From positions 1,922,001-1,986,000 of the forward strand of contig NZ_JAVDXW010000001.1 of NCBI RefSeq assembly GCF_031458135.1: 64,000 bases of DNA, read 5' to 3'. The DNA is from Haloactinomyces albus (GTDB lineage Bacteria; Actinomycetota; Actinomycetes; Mycobacteriales; Pseudonocardiaceae). A model generated the notes under the pieces. The model had not been told where the DNA came from. It was given only the letters and a program-made list of their open reading frames with translations, and searched no databases. Position numbers and translations under genes: made by a program. Of the stretch, positions 17,632 to 26,296 are shown in pieces (position 1 is the stretch's first letter; the number at the start of each line of letters is the position of its first letter).

Positions 17632-17967
17632 GTGTCCTCTGCCCCTTTCGCTACGCCTTACTCTAGCATGGCCGACAATGCGATCTCGAGTGGCTCTCCT
17701 CTTCGTCGCAGGTCAGACGGCGGAGTAGGGGTTGACAAACCAACGACGCCGTGCAAGAGATGCGGTGCGCCCACCGATGCTCAGCCTCGCCGCGCCACCG
17801 GTTCGACCACCTCGCCGACCTCCCCTTTTGTTCTCCACTGTGGACATGGTTTCGCGTTCGCCCGAGGAGTGGGCGAACGGACGGCACCAGGGGCGCAGCG
17901 CGGGTATACGAGTGGAACCATTAGGCTCATGGCCGGTTGTCCGGCAATCAGGAAGGACACTGCAACC
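17632..17967. other. Divergent regulatory region between carD and the lpqE-like gene
   Basis: 336 bp without a supported gene. On the minus strand TAGAGT (17660-17665) is a plausible -10 for carD, about 30 bp before its ATG. On the plus strand TAGGCT (17922-17927) is a plausible -10 for the lipoprotein gene. Neither has a convincing -35. No strong hairpin or repeat was found. Confidence 0.4.
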
Positions 17968-18645
17968 GTGAGCCGCCCACAGCACAGCAAGGCAGGTCGC
18001 CTGCGGTTGGCACCAGTCGCAATCGCGCTCGGCGCCACCGTTGCACTCACCGGCTGCGCCGCCGGTCAGCAGGCAGAGACCTCCGAGGAGAACGCCGCCA
18101 TCTTCGGCGAAAACGCCGAAGTCAGGAACATGGCCGTCCGCGACGCCACCTTCACCTTCCCCGAGGGGGAGCCGGTCTACCCGGCAGGTGCCACGGCCCC
18201 GATCGACGTCGTCCTGGTCAACGAGCAGGCTCTCCGGTCCGACCGCCTGCTGAGCGTCAGCAGCCCCTATGCCGATTCCGGTCGCGTCACCGGCACGACC
18301 GTCATTCCCGGCGGGACCAGGCTGTACTCCGATGGTGTGCCACCCGGCGCCTCGCCGCAGCCACCGACTCCACCGGACAAGGCCGCGAGCGGGCCTGCCG
18401 ACCCGGAGCCGGTCGGCCCGGTGCAACGCCCGCAGGTCAACATCGCTCTGGTCGGCCTCACCCAGGCCATCCGTCCCGGTGTGACCGTCCCGGTCACCTT
18501 CACCTTCGAGCAGGCCGGTTCGGTAACGGTGCAGGTACCGATCGGTCCCACCGCGGAACCACGCCCCGGACACGGCAGCCCCAATGTCGCCGGGCAGGCC
18601 CAGGGTGGGAGCGAGAGCCACGGTGGGGGCCAGGGCCACGGGTGA
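17968..18645 (+). CDS. LpqE-like lipoprotein
   Basis: 225 aa from GTG, with AGGAAGGAC upstream. Residues 1-30 form a lipoprotein signal ending LTG-C. The mature domain (RNMAVRDATFTFPEGEPVYPAG..., then PVTFTFEQAGSVTVQVPIG) is a beta-sandwich like the PCu(A)C/LpqE family. A Pro-rich insertion at about 128-148 and a Gly/His/Ser tail (SESHGGGQGHG) are distinctive. Position between carD and radA matches lpqE of mycobacteria. Copper-chaperone activity known for PCu(A)C relatives is only an analogy here, since I cannot see its full Met/His ligand set. The much longer open frame starting at 16429 is an artefact. Confidence 0.85.
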   Translation: MSRPQHSKAGRLRLAPVAIALGATVALTGCAAGQQAETSEENAAIFGENAEVRNMAVRDATFTFPEGEPVYPAGATAPIDVVLVNEQALRSDRLLSVSSPYADSGRVTGTTVIPGGTRLYSDGVPPGASPQPPTPPDKAASGPADPEPVGPVQRPQVNIALVGLTQAIRPGVTVPVTFTFEQAGSVTVQVPIGPTAEPRPGHGSPNVAGQAQGGSESHGGGQGHG

Positions 18646-18683
18646 GCTCCCCACCGTTCCCACGGCCCCACCGTTCCCACGGC
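18620..18683 (+). repeat. Hairpin and 17-bp tandem duplication after the lpqE-like gene
   Basis: CCCACCGTTCCCACGGC occurs twice in tandem (18650-18666, 18667-18683). ACGGTGGGG at 18620-18628, inside the end of the gene, can pair with CCCCACCGT at 18649-18657. Together these could form a terminator before radA. Confidence 0.45.
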
Positions 18684-18769
18684 TGAGGCCCGGCGCCGGA
18701 GCTGCCGACACGCGCGACGGTAGGACCACCACGGCCACCGATGTCACCGTCAACGGATAGCCTCGCGCC

Positions 18770-20158
18770 GTGCCTCAGAAGAATGCCCGCACCACACGAT
18801 CGGCGAACCGGCCCGGCTACCGCTGCACCGAGTGTGGCCACGAGGTCGCCAAGTGGGTCGGCAAATGCCCCGGTTGCCAGGCATGGAACACGGTCGAGGA
18901 AGCCGCACCGGCCCGCCCGGCGCTGTCCAAGGTCTCCGCGGGTGCTCCCACCACTCCGGCGCGCCCGATCGCCGAGGTGGATCTGGACTCCGCGCGGGCG
19001 GTCTCCACCGGCATCGACGAGCTCGACCGCGTCCTGGGCGGCGGAATCGTGCCCGGAGCGGTCGCCCTGCTCGCCGGTGAGCCGGGCGTGGGCAAATCGA
19101 CCTTGCTGCTGGAAGTCGCGCACCGCTGGGCTGCAGGCGGATCCGGAGGACCGTCGCTGTACGTGACCGGCGAGGAGTCGGCGGGACAGGTTCGGCTGCG
19201 TGCCGAGCGGACCGATTCGCTGCATTCCGAGCTGTATCTCGCGGCGGAAAGCGACCTGCCCTCGGTGCTCGGCCACGTCGACACCGTCGGCCCCGGCCTG
19301 CTGATCGTCGACTCGGTGCAGACCGTGCAGTCCACCGAGGTCGAGGGGAGTCCTGGCGGGGTCGCCCAGGTGCGAGCCATCACCACCGCACTGGTGGCGC
19401 TGGCCAAGGAGCGCGGGCTCCCGGTGGTGCTCGTCGGCCACGTGACCAAGGACGGTGCGGTGGCCGGCCCGCGCGCACTCGAGCACATCGTGGACGTGGT
19501 GCTGCAGTTCGAGGGCGACCGGCATTCGACACTGCGCATGTTGCGCGGCGTCAAGAACCGCTTCGGTCCCGCCGACGAGGTCGGCTGCTTCGAGCAGGGC
19601 GACGAGGGCATTGTCGAGGTCACCGATCCGTCCGGCCTGTTCGTCAACCGCCAGGAAACCCAGGTGCCCGGCACCGCCGTGACGGTCATGGTGGAGGGCA
19701 AGCGTCCGTTGCTGGCCGAGGTGCAAGCTCTCGTGACCCCGACGCAGATGACCATGCCCCGTCGCGCGGTCAGCGGGTTGGACTCGGCCAGGGTGTCGAT
19801 GATGCTCGCCGTCCTGGACAAACGCGGCAATATCACCACCGGTGACCAGGAAGTGTTCGCGGCGACCGTGGGAGGTATGAAGGTCACCGAACCCGCTGCG
19901 GATCTCGCGGTCGCGCTGGCCGTGGCCTCCTCCAAAATGAATCTGCCGCTACCGTCGAACCTGATCACGGTCGGTGAGGTCGGCCTGGCAGGCGAGATCC
20001 GCCGGGTCAACGCCGTCGGCCGCAGGCTCACCGAGGCCGCGCGGCTCGGTTTCGACCGAGCCCTGGTGCCACCGGACTCCGGCCCTGTCCCCCAGGGCAT
20101 TCGGGCCACCGAGGTGCCCGACCTCCGCTCGGCGCTGCGGGCGCTCCGTGGACAGTAA
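18770..20158 (+). CDS. radA: DNA repair protein RadA
   Basis: 462 aa, start GTG. An N-terminal zinc finger (C19, C22, C33, C36) is followed by a RecA-like ATPase with Walker A GEPGVGKS near 103-110 and the family-specific KNRFG motif near 260. The C-terminal Lon-like domain contains [22 protein letters not shown]. RadA is a branch-migration helicase that helps recombination intermediates mature. It sits next to disA, as in many actinobacteria. Confidence 0.95.
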   Translation: MPQKNARTTRSANRPGYRCTECGHEVAKWVGKCPGCQAWNTVEEAAPARPALSKVSAGAPTTPARPIAEVDLDSARAVSTGIDELDRVLGGGIVPGAVALLAGEPGVGKSTLLLEVAHRWAAGGSGGPSLYVTGEESAGQVRLRAERTDSLHSELYLAAESDLPSVLGHVDTVGPGLLIVDSVQTVQSTEVEGSPGGVAQVRAITTALVALAKERGLPVVLVGHVTKDGAVAGPRALEHIVDVVLQFEGDRHSTLRMLRGVKNRFGPADEVGCFEQGDEGIVEVTDPSGLFVNRQETQVPGTAVTVMVEGKRPLLAEVQALVTPTQMTMPRRAVSGLDSARVSMMLAVLDKRGNITTGDQEVFAATVGGMKVTEPAADLAVALAVASSKMNLPLPSNLITVGEVGLAGEIRRVNAVGRRLTEAARLGFDRALVPPDSGPVPQGIRATEVPDLRSALRALRGQ

Positions 20159-20232
20159 CCGGGCTGGGTGACAACCGGGCGACGGCTCGGCGCCCCACCG
20201 CGCCGAGCCGGCTGGAATCTCCTGGAGGGAGT

Positions 20233-21312
20233 ATGAGCGAACGGGTGCACCCCGAGAAGTTGCGAGCCACACTGGCGTGGCTGGCTCCGGGGACCGCGCT
20301 GCGGGACGCTCTCGAACGCATCCTGCGTGGACGCACCGGTGCGCTGATCGTGCTCGGCTACGACGAAACGGTCGAGTCTCTGTGCGACGGGGGCTTCCCG
20401 CTCGATGTCGAGTTCAGCGCCACTCGGCTACGAGAATTGTCCAAGATGGACGGCGCCGTCGTACTGTCCACCGAGGCGAGCCATATCGTTCGGGCCAACG
20501 TGCAGCTCGTGCCCGATTCGCGTATTCCCACCGACGAGTCCGGCACCCGGCACCGTTCCGCCGAGCGCACCGCGATCCACACGGGGCATCCGGTGGTGTC
20601 GGTCAGCCAGTCGATGAGTATCGCCAGCGTCTACATCGAAGGGCACCGGCACGTGCTGACCGGATCGCCGGATCTGCTCTCCCGCGCGAACCAGGCGCTG
20701 GCCACGCTCGGCCGCTATACCGCGCGGCTGTCCGAAGTGACGCAGACGCTCTCGGCACTGGAGATCGAGGACTACGTGACGCTGCGAGACGTCATGATCG
20801 TGGTGCAGCGGCTGGAGATGGTGCGCCGGATCGCCGACGAGATCGAGGGCTACGTCGTGGAGCTCGGCGTGGACGGGCGCCTGATCGAGCTTCAACTCGA
20901 CGAACTGGTGGGTGGCATCGCCGTGGATCGCGAGTTGATCGTGCAGGAGTACCTGCCGACCGGCGGCGGGATGCCCACGGGAGATCAGGTCGCCGCGGCG
21001 CTGGACACGCTGGACAGCACCGATCTGTTGGATCTCACCACGATCGCGAAGTCGTTCGGGTACCCGGAGGGCGCGGAAGTTCTGGAGCAACACCTCGCCC
21101 CTCGCGGGTACCGACTGCTCGCACGGGTCCCGCGACTGCCTGCCACAGTACGCAGGCAACTGGTCGAGCACTTCGGCTCCCTGCAGAACCTGCTGGCGGC
21201 CACTGCCGATGATCTGTGCGCGCTCGACACGATCGGCGAGCCCCGTGCGCGGCTCGTCCGGGAGGGACTGGCACGCCTGGCCGAATCGTCCATCGCGGAG
21301 CATTACGTCTAG
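20233..21312 (+). CDS. disA: DNA integrity scanning protein, diadenylate cyclase
   Basis: 359 aa. The N-terminal DAC domain carries DGA at 73-75 and RHR at 106-108 ([11 protein letters not shown]), the two catalytic motifs for making c-di-AMP from two ATP. A helical linker and a C-terminal helix-hairpin-helix domain ([20 protein letters not shown]) bind branched DNA. GGAGGG precedes the ATG. In Bacillus, DisA scans DNA and RadA regulates it, which makes the radA-disA neighbourhood meaningful. Confidence 0.95.
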   Translation: MSERVHPEKLRATLAWLAPGTALRDALERILRGRTGALIVLGYDETVESLCDGGFPLDVEFSATRLRELSKMDGAVVLSTEASHIVRANVQLVPDSRIPTDESGTRHRSAERTAIHTGHPVVSVSQSMSIASVYIEGHRHVLTGSPDLLSRANQALATLGRYTARLSEVTQTLSALEIEDYVTLRDVMIVVQRLEMVRRIADEIEGYVVELGVDGRLIELQLDELVGGIAVDRELIVQEYLPTGGGMPTGDQVAAALDTLDSTDLLDLTTIAKSFGYPEGAEVLEQHLAPRGYRLLARVPRLPATVRRQLVEHFGSLQNLLAATADDLCALDTIGEPRARLVREGLARLAESSIAEHYV

Positions 21313-21364
21313 CGAGCTGACGAATCCACGAACCGACTTCACGATCCGCACTGATTGGATAAAA

Positions 21365-21388
21365 TTGCAGTTTCGCGCGAAACTGCAA
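21365..21388. repeat. Palindromic element, copy 2 (TTTCGCGCGAAA core)
   Basis: A perfect 24-bp palindrome with arms TTGCAG/CTGCAA around the shared 12-bp core. It lies 52 bp after disA and 48 bp before mutY, between co-directional genes. Confidence 0.9.
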
Positions 21389-21436
21389 ACCCACCTGCAC
21401 CGTCGCATGGCCGTGCCTGGCAGGATCGGCGATGTC

Positions 21437-22411
21437 ATGACAACCGATTCCTCCCAGCCCGGTGATTCCTCCCAGCCCGGTGATTCCTCCCAGCCCGGTG
21501 ACTCCTCCCAGCCCGGCACTCGGTCTCCCGCCGGATCGGCCCTGAAGCCCGTCGAGCTCACGAGCTGGTTCGACACGCATGCCCGCGACCTGCCCTGGCG
21601 TGCCACCGGCACGACCGGCTGGGGGGTACTGGTCAGCGAGACGATGTTGCAGCAGACACCGGTGCGCCGGGTCCAGCCGATCTGGGAGGAATGGATGGCC
21701 CGCTGGCCGCGGCCGTCCGACCTGGCCGCGGCCAGTCAGGCCGAGGTCCTGCGCGCCTGGGGCAAGCTCGGCTACCCGCGCCGCGCGCTGCGCCTGCACG
21801 AAGCCGCCTCCGCCATCGCCACCGAGCACGGTGATGTCGTCCCGGCAGATGTGGATACATTGCTCGGCCTGCCCGGCATCGGCACCTACACCGCTCGCGC
21901 GGTGGCCGCCTTCGCCTACGGCAGACGCGCACCGGTTGTCGACACCAACGTGCGCCGCGTGGTCGCACGTGCGGTACACGGCGCGGGCGACGCGGGCAAT
22001 CCGTCGCCGAAGCGCGATCTCGCCGACGTCGACGCACTGTTGCCCGCCGACGACACGACCGCGGCGAAGATGTCGGCCGCACTGATGGAACTCGGGCAAA
22101 CCGTGTGCACCGTGCGCTCACCCGCCTGCGAGTCCTGCCCGATCTCGCACGACTGCGCGTGGCAGCATGCCGGGCGCCCGGCCTATTCGGGCCCGCCGAA
22201 GAAGGTGCAGCGGTTCGCCGGTACGGATCGCCAGGTGCGAGGTCTGCTGCTCGACGTGCTCCGTGGTGCCGAGGGACCGGTGGCACGGGAACGACTGGAC
22301 GCCGTGTGGAGCGATGCGGGCCAGCGTGACCAGTGCCTGGACTCCCTGCTGACGGACGGACTGATGGAGCAGACCCAGGACGGCCTCTTCGCCCTCCCCG
22401 GCGAGTCCTAG
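21437..22411 (+). CDS. mutY: A/G-specific adenine DNA glycosylase
   Basis: 324 aa from MTTDSS. The core shows DLPWR, the catalytic region VSETMLQQT, the helix-hairpin-helix LLGLPGIGTYTARAVAAFAYG with the catalytic Asp in VVDTNVRR, and a 4Fe-4S cluster motif C-x6-C-x2-C-x5-C (CTVRSPACESCPISHDC). It removes adenine mispaired with 8-oxoguanine. The protein is shorter than E. coli MutY because the C-terminal NUDIX-like domain is reduced, as in other actinobacteria. The N-terminus carries four tandem copies of DSSQPG, and an upstream in-frame ATG is possible. Confidence 0.92.
   Translation: MTTDSSQPGDSSQPGDSSQPGDSSQPGTRSPAGSALKPVELTSWFDTHARDLPWRATGTTGWGVLVSETMLQQTPVRRVQPIWEEWMARWPRPSDLAAASQAEVLRAWGKLGYPRRALRLHEAASAIATEHGDVVPADVDTLLGLPGIGTYTARAVAAFAYGRRAPVVDTNVRRVVARAVHGAGDAGNPSPKRDLADVDALLPADDTTAAKMSAALMELGQTVCTVRSPACESCPISHDCAWQHAGRPAYSGPPKKVQRFAGTDRQVRGLLLDVLRGAEGPVARERLDAVWSDAGQRDQCLDSLLTDGLMEQTQDGLFALPGES
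21446..21517 (+). repeat. 18-bp tandem repeat x4 inside the mutY 5' end
   Basis: GATTCCTCCCAGCCCGGT is repeated at 21446, 21464, 21482 and 21500, with two silent changes only in the last copy. Each unit encodes DSSQPG, so copy-number change keeps the frame. Confidence 0.9.
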
Positions 22412-22424
22412 AGGTCACATTCGC

Positions 22425-22958
22425 ATGGCGCAGGCACTGGAGCTGTTCTTCGACGCGGAGGCCGATGCGGCGGTGCGGGTGCTGTGGCAGCGGTTGGACG
22501 ATGCGGGAGTGCCGAGCATGGCCACCCGTACACACCAGCGGCATCGCCCGCACGTGACCCTCGCGATGGGAGCGACGATTCCGCCCTCGGCGCGCCGGGC
22601 TCTGGCTGCCGATCTCGGGACGTTGTCCATCCCGGACCTGTGGCTGTACACGCTGGGGACTTTTCCCGGCGAGGACTCGGTCCTGCTGCTGAGCGCGATC
22701 ACCGACACCGAGCTACTCGCCGTGCATTCCGCCGCGCACGACGCACTGGCCGGAAAGGTCACCCAACCGTCCGCGTACCACCTCCCCGGAGCGTGGGTAC
22801 CGCACTGCACGCTCGCGCAAGGCATCACGCGGGACGAACTCTCGGCGGGATTCGCCGTCCTGCACCCGGCCGAACCGATTCGCGCGACGGTCACCGAGGT
22901 CGGTATCACCGACACCCGCACCGGCGAGGTCGAGGTGCTGATCAGCACTCGCGAGTGA
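22425..22958 (+). CDS. 2'-5' RNA ligase-like (2H phosphoesterase) protein
   Basis: 177 aa. The two signature motifs of the 2H phosphoesterase superfamily are present: H-V-T-L (RPHVTLAMG, residues about 44-52) and H-C-T-L (WVPHCTLAQG, about 125-134). Members act on 2',5'- or cyclic-phosphate RNA ends. The gene starts 13 bp after mutY, so the two are probably co-transcribed. The substrate in this lineage is unknown. Confidence 0.82.
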   Translation: MAQALELFFDAEADAAVRVLWQRLDDAGVPSMATRTHQRHRPHVTLAMGATIPPSARRALAADLGTLSIPDLWLYTLGTFPGEDSVLLLSAITDTELLAVHSAAHDALAGKVTQPSAYHLPGAWVPHCTLAQGITRDELSAGFAVLHPAEPIRATVTEVGITDTRTGEVEVLISTRE

Positions 22959-22983
22959 TCTTCTCCGGTGGCAGCGCCCCGTG

Positions 22984-23000
22984 CCCCCCCCCCCCCCCCC
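22984..23000. repeat. Homopolymer run of 17 C
   Basis: An uninterrupted C17 tract is followed directly by G5. It is non-coding, 26 bp after the RNA ligase-like gene and 82 bp before the next start codon. It could vary in length by slippage or be a sequencing or assembly artefact. Confidence 0.9.
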
Positions 23001-23082
23001 GGGGGCCGGTGCCCCCTCAAGTTGCCCGGATACCCGTGAAGGGCCACGTTGGATCAGCAGCCGATCCACGCGAGGGGGCCGG

Positions 23083-23901
23083 ATGAACGTCGATGGGGCC
23101 AGCATCATCGCACGCGGCATCACCGCCCGAGGCCCGGAAGGCACGGTATTCGAGAACGTGCACGCCCACGTCCACCCCGGCGATCTCGCTGCTGTGGTCG
23201 GTCCTTCCGGGACCGGCAGAACCTCGCTCCTGCTGGCTCTGTCCGGGCGTCTGCGGCTGATCGCCGGCCATCTGACCGTCTCCGGTCATGTCCTGCCCGC
23301 GCAGGCCAAGGCAGTGCGCCGCCTGGTGGCTCCGGCTCGGCTGCGTCCCGGATTCGAGCTGGAACAACACATGACGGTCCGGGAAACGATCACCGAACGA
23401 CGGATCACCACAGGTTTCACCCGGGAGAGCCTCGAGGAGGCCTTCGCGCTGGTCGACATCGCCCCGAAACCCGACGCGCTCGTCCACGAGCTGCACCCGG
23501 GTGAACAGTTGCTACTGGCGGTCTCGCTCGGTGCCGCCGCAGGTCCTGCCTGCCTGGTCGTCGACGATGTCGAACTCGGCCTGCCACAGGCGGCGCGCAA
23601 CCGTGTCTGGACCGCCCTGCGGGCGGTGACCTGGACCGGTATGACCGTCGTGGCCTGCTCACCGGACCCACCCGGCCCCGATCCCGGCACAACGGTGATC
23701 CGATTGCCTGCCGAGGAAACCACCGAGCCGCTTCCCCGCGCGTGGCGAGCCATCGACAACGACGAGGGGGCATCGACCGAACAGTTCACGGTGGTCGACG
23801 CCATCCCACCCGATACACACACCACCTCCGGGGAGACCACGTCGACTTTCGACGAATGGGCGGACGAGCCGGATTCCGAACAGGGCGAAGATCCGCGATG
23901 A
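23083..23901 (+). CDS. Degenerate ABC-type ATPase partner of a YhgE/Pip protein
   Basis: 272 aa from the ATG at 23083 with GAGGGGG upstream. The fold is ABC ATPase-like, but key motifs are altered. Walker A is GPSGTGRTS (40-48), with Arg46 where Lys is almost invariant. The signature is HPGEQ (138-142) instead of LSGGQ. Walker B is CLVVDDVE (157-164). An acidic low-complexity tail of about 60 residues follows. It may bind nucleotide without efficient hydrolysis. The stop overlaps the start of the YhgE/Pip gene, so they are likely partners in one membrane complex. Confidence 0.78.
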   Translation: MNVDGASIIARGITARGPEGTVFENVHAHVHPGDLAAVVGPSGTGRTSLLLALSGRLRLIAGHLTVSGHVLPAQAKAVRRLVAPARLRPGFELEQHMTVRETITERRITTGFTRESLEEAFALVDIAPKPDALVHELHPGEQLLLAVSLGAAAGPACLVVDDVELGLPQAARNRVWTALRAVTWTGMTVVACSPDPPGPDPGTTVIRLPAEETTEPLPRAWRAIDNDEGASTEQFTVVDAIPPDTHTTSGETTSTFDEWADEPDSEQGEDPR

Positions 23902-25835
23902 AGGCGATCAAACTGGCTCTGCTGGAGCTGCGCCGCTTCCGTGGTCGCCCGCTGCGCCGCCTGGCACCCGTCGTGCTTGCACTGATCCCGCTGCTGTACG
24001 GCTCGCTGTGGCTGTGGTCGAACTGGGACCCCTACGGCAGCCTGCACGAGGTGCCGGTGGCCGTGGTCAACTCCGACCGACCGGTCACCGACAGCGGACG
24101 CTACATCAACGCGGGGGAACAGTTCGTACAACAGCTCAAGACCACCGAACTGTTCGACTGGCACTTCGTGGACCCCGCCGAAGCCAGGAGCGGCCTGCGC
24201 GAAGGACGCTACTACTTCACGATCACGGTGCCCGCGAATTTCAGTGCCAACCTGGCAGGCGCGACACGAGCGGCGCCGGAACGCGCGACGCTGCGGATCG
24301 TCAAGAACGACGCCAATGGCTACCTCGCCGGGATCATGGCCGACACCGCACGAGCCGAGCTGCAAAACCAGGTCGACTCCGCCGCGCACGCCGCCTATGC
24401 CCGGGCTCTTTACGGCAAGGTGGACGCCATCCGGGAGAAACTGCAACTCGCCTCCGACACGGCGGACCGACTGGTCCGGGACAGCGAACTCAACGATCGG
24501 AGCATCGAGGGACTCACCGAGGGGCTGACGGGGATGCGGGACAGCTCTCGCCGGATTTCCGAGGGAGTGCAGCGGATCGCCGATACGGCCGCGCAGCTCG
24601 ACAATCGACTCAACACGCTCGCCTCCACCGGGCAACAGCTCCCCGATACCGCCAATGCCCTGGTCAACGCCACCAACACCGCTGTGACCAGGATGAGCAC
24701 GGTCAACACCGCTGCCGGGTTCCTCGCCGACCGCGCCACCGACAACATCACCGGGCTGGATGCGCTCGGACGCAGACACCCGGAGCTCACCCGGGATCCC
24801 ACGTACCAGCGGGTCCTCGACGATGCCCGGGCGCTGGCCGATACGGCCGCCACGGTCGAAAGCGACACGCAGCGCGCGCTGAGCACCACCCGACAGGCCA
24901 ATACCCGGGCGGTGGAGCTGCAGGACAGCATCGGGTCACTGCAGAGCGGCATCCGCACGGCCACTGTCCGGGTCGGTTCCCTGCACGGCGGAACCTCCCA
25001 GCTCGCGAGCGGTGCACAGGCACTGACCAGTGGACTCGACGCGCTGGTCGGCAACAGCGAGGTACTGGGAACCGGCGCCGCACAGCTCACCGACGGCGCA
25101 CGGAAGCTGTCCGGACTGCTCGACGACGGCCTTGCCGAGATCCCTCCGACCGAGCCGACACGAGTGGCCCAGGCAGCCGAGGTGCTCGGATCCCCGACTT
25201 CGATCAGCGATCGCAACCTCCATCCCGCCCACGTCTACGGGCGCGGCCTCGCCCCACTCTGGATCGCCATCACCCTGTGGGTGTTCGGGCTGCTGGCATA
25301 TCCGCTGTTCAAGCCCGTCAACCTGCGCGCGCTGGCCGGGAGGAACAGTGCCGTGACCATCGCACTCGCCGGGTGGCTTCCGGTTGCCGTGCTCGGTGTC
25401 CTCGGTGCGCTCGTCCTGCTGACCGTTGTCGACGTCGGCCTGGGACTCGATCCGCAGCGCCTGTGGGCCACGGTGGGTCTGCTGGCCCTGGCAACGGCCG
25501 CTTTCGTGGCCATGAACCACTTCCTGCGCGCCTGGCTGGGCTCAGCGGGTGGCTTCCTGGCACTGGTGTTGCTGATCGTGCAGATCACGGCCTCTGGTGG
25601 GCTGTATCCGGTGGAGACCACGCCGATACCGTTCCAGGCCATCCATCCGTTCCTGCCCATGACCTACCTCGTGGACGGTTTACGCATCACGATCTCGGGC
25701 GGCCTCACCGAGCATCTCCTCCGTGACGTGGCCGTGCTGGGTGGGTCCCTCGTCGCATCCCTGGTGTTGACGAGTCTGGTCGTGTGGCGGCGGCGCGTCT
25801 GGACCGTCCGACTTCTGCATCCCCAGGTCGAGTGA
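23898..25835 (+). CDS. YhgE/Pip-family membrane protein
   Basis: 645 aa. One transmembrane helix near residues 18-36 is followed by a large extracytoplasmic region that starts VPVAVVNSDRPVTDSG and GRYYFTITVPANFSANL, both typical of the Pip/YhgE domain. Long helical stretches, probably coiled coil, run through about 170-440, and five to six C-terminal helices occupy about 450-640 and resemble an ABC-2 permease. Relatives include the Lactococcus phage infection protein. With the adjoining ABC-like ATPase it probably forms an envelope transport or remodelling complex. The substrate is unknown. Confidence 0.85.
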   Translation: MKAIKLALLELRRFRGRPLRRLAPVVLALIPLLYGSLWLWSNWDPYGSLHEVPVAVVNSDRPVTDSGRYINAGEQFVQQLKTTELFDWHFVDPAEARSGLREGRYYFTITVPANFSANLAGATRAAPERATLRIVKNDANGYLAGIMADTARAELQNQVDSAAHAAYARALYGKVDAIREKLQLASDTADRLVRDSELNDRSIEGLTEGLTGMRDSSRRISEGVQRIADTAAQLDNRLNTLASTGQQLPDTANALVNATNTAVTRMSTVNTAAGFLADRATDNITGLDALGRRHPELTRDPTYQRVLDDARALADTAATVESDTQRALSTTRQANTRAVELQDSIGSLQSGIRTATVRVGSLHGGTSQLASGAQALTSGLDALVGNSEVLGTGAAQLTDGARKLSGLLDDGLAEIPPTEPTRVAQAAEVLGSPTSISDRNLHPAHVYGRGLAPLWIAITLWVFGLLAYPLFKPVNLRALAGRNSAVTIALAGWLPVAVLGVLGALVLLTVVDVGLGLDPQRLWATVGLLALATAAFVAMNHFLRAWLGSAGGFLALVLLIVQITASGGLYPVETTPIPFQAIHPFLPMTYLVDGLRITISGGLTEHLLRDVAVLGGSLVASLVLTSLVVWRRRVWTVRLLHPQVE

Positions 25836-25881
25836 CGATCGCCGCGCACCCCGATCCGCACAGTGTGGGTAGGCTGATGCC

Positions 25882-26190
25882 ATGTCGGTTGTGAAGATCA
25901 ATGCGATCGAGGTGCCGGAAGGCAAGGGCGAGGAGCTGGAGAAGCGATTCGGCCAGCGGCACGGCGCGGTGGACAACGCACCGGGTTTCCTCGGCTTCGA
26001 GCTCCTGCGCCCGGTCAACGGCGAGAACCGGTATTTCGTCTACACGCGTTGGGAAACCGAAGAGGACTTCCAGAACTGGGCCAAGGGGCCTGCCAAGGAA
26101 GCCCACGCCCAGGAGAACCAGCAGCCGGTCTCGAGCGGTGCCAGCCTGATGGAGTTCGAGGTCGTCCTGGAGTCCCGGCCCGGGCAGTGA
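25882..26190 (+). CDS. mhuD: MhuD-type haem-degrading monooxygenase
   Basis: 102 aa. Residues known to bind and position haem in M. tuberculosis MhuD are present at the same numbers: N7 (VVKIN), R26, W66 (FQNWAKGP) and the haem ligand H75 (AKEAH). The N-terminal MSVVKINAIEVPEGKG and the C-terminal SGASLMEFEVVLE are nearly the mycobacterial sequences. The enzyme opens haem and releases iron, giving mycobilins in mycobacteria. TAGGCT at 25870-25875 lies 6 bp before the ATG, suggesting a leaderless transcript. Its location after the mutY region matches mycobacterial gene order. Confidence 0.9.
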   Translation: MSVVKINAIEVPEGKGEELEKRFGQRHGAVDNAPGFLGFELLRPVNGENRYFVYTRWETEEDFQNWAKGPAKEAHAQENQQPVSSGASLMEFEVVLESRPGQ

Positions 26191-26296
26191 GCTCTCCGGA
26201 GGCCGTCCCGGCATCGGCCAGGTCCCGGGGCGGCCCGATCCCCGGACTGCCGAGGCCCTACAACGTTCCCGGCACACCGGCACACCGGCATCCCGA

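Noticed and set aside
16429-17967. Long plus-strand frame leading into the lipoprotein gene
   Set aside because: It is antisense to ispD and carD. The lipoprotein signal and ribosome site place the real start at 17968.
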